Of a stretch of 5,020 bases of DNA, positions 5,015-5,020 are shown piece after piece (within the stretch, counting starts at the first letter, position 1; each line of letters opens with the position of its first letter). The position numbers and the translations under genes were made by a program. This stretch comes from Nitrospinota bacterium (lineage in GTDB: Bacteria > Nitrospinota > Nitrospinia > UBA9942). The notes beneath the pieces were generated by a model. The model was not told the origin of the DNA. It searched no databases and was given only the letters and a program-made list of their open reading frames with translations. The DNA lies in contig JACRGN010000330.1 in assembly GCA_016234205.1 (NCBI GenBank), forward strand, positions 1-5,020, written 5' to 3'.

Positions 5015-5020
5015 ATGACC
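4966..5020 (+). CDS. Start of an unidentified gene overlapping the 66-residue gene (partial, 3' end off window)
   Basis: From the ATG at 4966 the third rightward frame stays open to the window end, giving 18 codons (MASQNAEGQKSRPPTIDD). The start overlaps the preceding gene by 49 nt in a different frame and has a consensus Shine-Dalgarno at ideal spacing, which is the main evidence. A polar, disordered leader ending in 'RPPTIDD' is compatible with the N-terminus of a nucleotidyltransferase-like protein, but 18 residues cannot identify a family. The overlap suggests coupled expression with the upstream small protein. Confidence 0.5.
   Translation, partial: MASQNAEGQKSRPPTIDD

Overview
This is an AT-leaning bacterial window from a Gram-negative-type organism. 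It holds a DUF488 protein, a large partial NHL beta-propeller gene, and two adjacent inner-membrane or cytoplasmic parts of a type II secretion system (a GspC-like protein and the GspE ATPase). The gene style, the GspC-like protein with an 'NLFRPNR' box and a proline linker, and the scattered 7-nt tandem repeats fit a deltaproteobacterial, Nitrospirota-like or candidate-phylum genome. The sequence alone does not fix the taxon.

Layout: positions 1-1550 (minus strand) carry the first 516 codons of a six-bladed NHL-repeat protein with a long charged helical tail; its 3' end lies outside the window. Positions 1551-1666 are a divergent intergenic region with a strong sigma70-like promoter for the rightward genes and a weaker candidate for the leftward gene. 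Rightward genes follow: a DUF488/YeaO-like protein (1667-2041, TTG start), a GspC-like T2SS protein (2076-3017), a GspE/PilB-family ATPase (3076-4809), a small unrecognised 66-residue protein (4814-5014), and the start of another gene overlapping it (4966 to the window end) behind a strong ribosome binding site.

How the genes fit together: the GspC-like protein would be an inner-membrane clamp reaching the outer-membrane secretin, and GspE the cytoplasmic motor that drives pseudopilus assembly. No gspD lies between them, and what follows gspE is not gspF, so the secretion genes look split or interrupted. The last two overlapping small genes have the architecture of a compact two-gene module, possibly toxin-antitoxin-like, but the second gene is cut after 18 codons.

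The less ordinary content is repetitive. A CCCCTTG heptamer array sits inside a propeller loop of the NHL gene. A second, unrelated 7-nt-period array with an inverted copy forms a hairpin over the gspE start region. An 11-C tract lies inside a 14-proline run of the gspC-like gene, whose 3' end holds three exact 72-nt-spaced 'PQHISG' repeats. I see no RNA genes, CRISPR arrays or insertion sequences, and no convincing intrinsic terminator. No clearly undescribed system is demonstrated; the repeats and the 3' gene pair are the best leads.
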